Assembly: GCA_947446935.1 (NCBI GenBank)
Contig: CANFIV010000039.1
Coordinates: 1-8,825 of the forward strand
From: Sphingomonadaceae bacterium
GTDB lineage: Bacteria; Pseudomonadota; Alphaproteobacteria; Sphingomonadales; Sphingomonadaceae
Length of the DNA: 8,825 nucleotides
Reading direction: 5' to 3'
Numbering within the stretch: the stretch's first letter is position 1; each line of letters opens with the position of its first letter. The notes under the pieces were generated by a model that did no database searches, had not been told where the DNA came from, and saw only the letters and a program-made list of their open reading frames with translations. The translations under genes and the position numbers were made by a program. Of this stretch, positions 5,959 to 8,825 are shown piece by piece.

Positions 5959-7180
5959 GCGGCACCGTGGCATCCGCCAGCCGTTCGGGCGCGATCACCG
6001 CCCCAGCCTCGACCAGCTTGCGGCCCTGCACATAGTCCTTGATCATGTTCACGCAATCGAGCGCGATGATTTTGCCCGCCTTCAGGTAAATCACCGAAAA
6101 GCTTCGCGTTGCCGGATCGCCGCGCAGCACGGTGGCGTCATGGCCCGTCGAAAGGCCCACGGTCTGGAGCTTGAGGTCATACTGATTCGACCAGAACCAC
6201 GGCACTGCATGATAAGGCACGGGCACGCCGCAGATCGACTTGGCCGCCGTGGTCGCCTGATCATTGGCGTTCTGCACCGATTCCAGCCGGATCACCGCGC
6301 CATCGGCAAAAGCGTTGGCATGGGCCGCGCAATCGCCGATTGCGTAGACGTCTGGCAGCGAGGTGCGGCATTCGGCATCGACAGTGACCCCGTTCGCACC
6401 TTCCGCACCTGCTGCGCGCAGCGGCTCTACGCAGGGAATGATGCCAATGCCGACGATGACAAGATCGGCAGGAAGCAACGTGCCATCGGCCAGCCGCACG
6501 CCTGTCACCTTGCCAACCGCGCCTTCGAGATGGTCGACTATGACGCCGGTGCGCAGATCGACCCCGTGTGCGCGGTGGTCGGCTTCGAAGAATGCGGAAA
6601 GTGCCTCGCCCGCCACGCGCGCCAGCACGCGCGGCAGCGCCTCCAGCAGCGTGACATGGCAGCCCAGCTTGGTCAGCACCGCCGCCGCTTCCAGGCCGAT
6701 ATAGCCCCCGCCGATCACCACCGCGCGCTTCGCGCCCGCATCAAGCTCGGCCATCAGCTGATCGACATCGGCGCGCGTGCGCACCGCGTGGACCCCCTTG
6801 AAATCATGGCCCTCGCAAGAAAGCCGGCGCGGATCGCCGCCAGTCGCCCAGATCAGGTGGCCGTAGCAAACCTTGCGCCCATCGCTCAGCGTGGCCTCGT
6901 GCGCCACCGCATCGAGCGCGGTGACTTCTGTACCCAGCAGCATGGTGATGGCCTTGTCCGCCCAGAACGCTTCGGGACGGATGGTGATCCGCTCGAAGGT
7001 CTTCTCACGCGCGAGGTATTCCTTGGACAGCGGCGGGCGCTCGTAGGGCAGCTCAGGCTCGCGCCCGATCATCATGACGGTGCCCGCAAATCCGTTCTGC
7101 CGCAGCGCAATCGCCGCCTGCGCGCCGCCATGGCCAGCGCCGACAATCACCACATCCGCAACCAGATCCGCCTCGCTCAT
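5942..7180 (-). CDS. FAD-dependent ferredoxin reductase (putidaredoxin reductase / ArR type)
   Basis: A 412-residue cytoplasmic flavoprotein that passes electrons from NADH to a [2Fe-2S] ferredoxin, typically for P450s or ring-hydroxylating oxygenases. FAD motif GAGHGG (14-19), [12 protein letters not shown] (45-56), second Rossmann motif for NADH GGGYIG (157-162) with [12 protein letters not shown], second FAD motif YAIGDCA (279-285), and [13 protein letters not shown] (327-339) are all typical of the CamA/ThcD family. From memory it is especially like ArR of Novosphingobium aromaticivorans, which serves several CYPs through the ferredoxin Arx; a database comparison is needed to confirm orthology. 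The ATG at 7180 is chosen because AGGAG lies 7 bases before it; the frame reaches a TTG at 7216 without such support. No ferredoxin gene is adjacent. The 3' end overlaps queG by 17 bases. Confidence 0.9.
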   Translation of the reverse strand: MSEADLVADVVIVGAGHGGAQAAIALRQNGFAGTVMMIGREPELPYERPPLSKEYLAREKTFERITIRPEAFWADKAITMLLGTEVTALDAVAHEATLSDGRKVCYGHLIWATGGDPRRLSCEGHDFKGVHAVRTRADVDQLMAELDAGAKRAVVIGGGYIGLEAAAVLTKLGCHVTLLEALPRVLARVAGEALSAFFEADHRAHGVDLRTGVIVDHLEGAVGKVTGVRLADGTLLPADLVIVGIGIIPCVEPLRAAGAEGANGVTVDAECRTSLPDVYAIGDCAAHANAFADGAVIRLESVQNANDQATTAAKSICGVPVPYHAVPWFWSNQYDLKLQTVGLSTGHDATVLRGDPATRSFSVIYLKAGKIIALDCVNMIKDYVQGRKLVEAGAVIAPERLADATVPLKELA

Positions 7181-7187
7181 GCCCGCT

Positions 7188-7192
7188 CTCCT
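7188..7192 (-). promoter_or_regulatory. Ribosome binding site of the ferredoxin reductase gene
   Basis: AGGAG on the minus strand with a 7-base spacer before the ATG at 7180. It supports this start over the in-frame TTG at 7216. Confidence 0.75.
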
Positions 7193-7204
7193 AATGGTGA
7201 GCGC

Positions 7205-7233
7205 GGATTTGGCCAAAAGTGGCGGCGCGTCAA
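7205..7233 (-). promoter_or_regulatory. Weak promoter candidate for the ferredoxin reductase gene
   Basis: Minus strand TTGACG (7228-7233), a 17-base spacer and AAATCC (7205-7210). The -35 is good but the -10 is poor. The gene may instead be read through from the glutamate dehydrogenase gene 89 bases upstream. Confidence 0.22.
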
Positions 7234-7236
7234 CTG

Positions 7237-7262
7237 GCCGGGGTCAGATTGTCCGCCCCGGC
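7237..7262. terminator. Stem-loop just after the glutamate dehydrogenase gene
   Basis: GCCGGGG (7237-7243) pairs perfectly with CCCCGGC (7256-7262) across a 12-base loop. It starts 7 bases after the glutamate dehydrogenase stop in the direction of transcription. No T-run follows, so termination is possible but unproven; it may only attenuate or stabilise the transcript end. Confidence 0.4.
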
Positions 7263-7269
7263 ACAGGTT

Positions 7270-8825
7270 TCAGCGCGCCAGCAAGGTCCTTGCCTGGCTC
7301 GCCAACTGCGCCAGCATTGCTGGAGCAACCGCCGCAGTCGCCTGCGCCCGGCCCGTCAGCGCGCGGAAGTTGCGCACCGGCGCGGCCTGTGTATCGAGCC
7401 AGTGCGCGACATAGGCCCCAGGGTCCCCGCCCGTCCCTCGCGCCAGAAAATCGAGCCGCATCTGCTGGAAATCGCGCGCGAGGCCCGCGACGAGCAGCCG
7501 CTCCCACGGGTCCGAGGGACTCATCCGGCTCGCCGCCTGCTGCGCCCAATCAAGCCCAAGCGCGGAGCCGAGCGCGGAGAACGCAGCGGTCAGCGCCGCT
7601 GGATCGATCCCTTGCACCCCTGCGAGATGGGCCAGTCCGATTGCCCCGTCCATATCCACGAGATGCGCGATCCGCTGCGCCACTTCGGCAGAAGCCCCGG
7701 CCTCGGTCAGTTCGAGCAGCAGACGCCGCGCCTGCGCCTTCGCCTCGCCCTGCAGCAATTCGCCCGTCGCCCCGGAAAGCGCCACCACGCCCTCGGTCAG
7801 TTCGGCAATCAGCGCGCCCGGCGTCAGGCTGCCATGGCTGGCGCGCAGCACATCGGCGATATGGCCGCGCAGCGCCTCGGCGATACGGGCATAGAGCGCG
7901 AGCCGCACTTGCTCGGGCATGGCATCACCTTGCGGCCCATCAAGCAGCGCCCAAGTGCCTTTCAAATCGAGGAGCCGCTCCGCCACGACAAACGCGGCAG
8001 CCACTTGCGCCAGGCTGCAGCCTTCCTCCTCGACCAGTTCGAAGGGATGCACTGGCCCCAAGTCGTTGACGATCCGATTGGCGAGCTTGGTCGCGATCAG
8101 TTCGCGGCGCAGACGATGATGCGCGATGTCCTCGGCAAAACGCTCCCGCATCTGCGGCGGGAACGCCGCAAACAGCTGATCCTCAAGCACCGGATCATCG
8201 ACCACCGTGCTTTCTTCCAGCGCGCGCTGGAGCACAAGCTTGGAGCTGGAGAGCAGCACCGCGAGTTCCGGCCGGGTAAAGCCGTTCCCAGCGGCGGCGC
8301 GGCGCAACATGTCCTCGCTGCTCGCCAGCCCCTCGGTCTTGCGATCCAGATCGCCGCTTTCCTCCAGCACATCCACCAGCCGTGCATAGGCCGGCGCCGC
8401 ACTGGGCCCACCACGCTCGGCAATCGAAAGCGCGAGCGCCTGTAGCCGGTTGTCCTCCAGCACGAGGTGCGAAACATCGTCGGTCATCGAAACGAGCAGC
8501 TCGACCCGGCCCGGCTCATCCAGCCGCCCGGCGCGCTTGGCCGAAGCAAGCGCAATCTTGATATTGACCTCATTGTCCGAGCAATCGACGCCCGCAGAAT
8601 TGTCGATGAAATCAGTGTTGATTCGCCCGCCGCGCCCGTGGTTGCCGATGAGCGCATATTCAATGCGCCCGGCTTGCGTGGTGCCGAGATTGGCACCCTC
8701 GCCGATCACCCGCGCGCGCACGTCCTCACCATCGATGCGCAGCGCATCGTTCGCCGGATCGCCGACCGCAACGTTGTTTTCGCTGGATGCCTTCACATAA
8801 GTCCCGATGCCGCCGAACCAGAGCA
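7270..8825 (-). CDS. NAD-specific glutamate dehydrogenase, C-terminal part (N-terminus beyond the right edge)
   Basis: The last 517 or so residues of the large (about 1,600-residue) bacterial NAD-glutamate dehydrogenase (PF05088), which converts glutamate to 2-oxoglutarate and ammonia in the cytoplasm. The frame is open to the right edge, beginning LWFGGIGTYVKASSE. The catalytic-domain hallmarks follow: DPANDALRIDG, ARVIGEGANLGTTQAGRIEY, and GRINTDFIDNSAGVDCSDNE with VNIKI after it. The remaining 400 residues are the helical C-terminal region (NRLQALALSIAERGG, GFTRPELAVLLSSSKLVL). In-frame GTG codons near the edge are not the start, because conserved sequence continues upstream of them. The gene ends at TGA 7270-7272, followed at once by a GC-rich stem-loop. 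The ferredoxin reductase gene comes 89 bases downstream on the same strand, with no obvious functional link. Confidence 0.95.
   Translation of the reverse strand, partial: LWFGGIGTYVKASSENNVAVGDPANDALRIDGEDVRARVIGEGANLGTTQAGRIEYALIGNHGRGGRINTDFIDNSAGVDCSDNEVNIKIALASAKRAGRLDEPGRVELLVSMTDDVSHLVLEDNRLQALALSIAERGGPSAAPAYARLVDVLEESGDLDRKTEGLASSEDMLRRAAAGNGFTRPELAVLLSSSKLVLQRALEESTVVDDPVLEDQLFAAFPPQMRERFAEDIAHHRLRRELIATKLANRIVNDLGPVHPFELVEEEGCSLAQVAAAFVVAERLLDLKGTWALLDGPQGDAMPEQVRLALYARIAEALRGHIADVLRASHGSLTPGALIAELTEGVVALSGATGELLQGEAKAQARRLLLELTEAGASAEVAQRIAHLVDMDGAIGLAHLAGVQGIDPAALTAAFSALGSALGLDWAQQAASRMSPSDPWERLLVAGLARDFQQMRLDFLARGTGGDPGAYVAHWLDTQAAPVRNFRALTGRAQATAAVAPAMLAQLASQARTLLAR

Noticed and set aside
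7181..7216. A 12-residue extension of the ferredoxin reductase from TTG 7216
   Set aside because: The ATG at 7180 has AGGAG at ideal spacing and places the FAD motif at the usual distance from the N-terminus.
6140..8445. Long overlapping plus-strand frames (6140-7414 and 7219-8445) opposite the ferredoxin reductase and glutamate dehydrogenase genes
   Set aside because: Typical antisense shadows in high-GC DNA. The opposite strand encodes clearly conserved proteins, and these frames cross the real gene boundary.
1..8825. Mobile elements, CRISPR arrays, tRNA or rRNA genes, toxin-antitoxin or defence genes
   Set aside because: No transposase, integrase, regularly spaced repeats, RNA-gene signatures or defence-type domains were seen. 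Gene content and base composition look uniform and chromosomal.

Overview
The window is about 8.8 kb of dense, GC-rich chromosomal DNA. It looks like an alphaproteobacterium of the Sphingomonadales, most likely close to Novosphingobium. The reasons are the long NAD-type glutamate dehydrogenase, a ferredoxin reductase that by memory closely resembles ArR of Novosphingobium aromaticivorans, a CYP153-type P450, and strong third-position G/C bias. The assignment comes from protein recognition, not from a search. There is no rRNA, tRNA, CRISPR array, insertion sequence or phage gene, and no gene-free stretch above 300 bases.

Layout from left to right. Bases 1-407 (minus) hold the N-terminal part of a phytase-like/esterase-like secreted protein that runs off the left edge. 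Bases 483-971 (minus) encode a Tat-exported methionine sulfoxide reductase B. A 168-base gap with a perfect 12-bp GC-rich inverted repeat separates it from a CYP153-like cytochrome P450 at 1143-2477 (minus), which has a good ribosome binding site and a recognisable promoter. Bases 2590-4844 (minus) form a two-gene NatA/NatB-like ABC-2 export operon, ATPase then permease, coupled by a TGATG overlap. Divergent from it, queG (4891-5958, plus) encodes epoxyqueuosine reductase and apparently uses a TTG start. The 3' end of queG overlaps by 17 bases the 3' end of a convergent ferredoxin reductase gene (5942-7180, minus). The right end (7270 to beyond 8825, minus) is the C-terminal third of NAD-specific glutamate dehydrogenase.

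How the genes relate. Most are independent housekeeping or accessory functions: tRNA queuosine modification, glutamate catabolism, envelope protein repair and ABC export. The one plausible functional link is the P450 with the putidaredoxin-reductase-like flavoprotein. They are of the types that form a class I P450 electron-transfer chain (reductase, [2Fe-2S] ferredoxin, CYP), but they lie about 3.5 kb apart and no ferredoxin gene is in the window. MsrB and the phytase-like protein may be co-transcribed and both appear to be exported.

I found no convincing undescribed system. The more unusual points are the inverted-repeat cluster and start-codon arrangement in the ATPase/queG divergent gap, the CxxD change in one zinc motif of MsrB, the large stem-loop after the P450 gene, and the convergent coding overlap.
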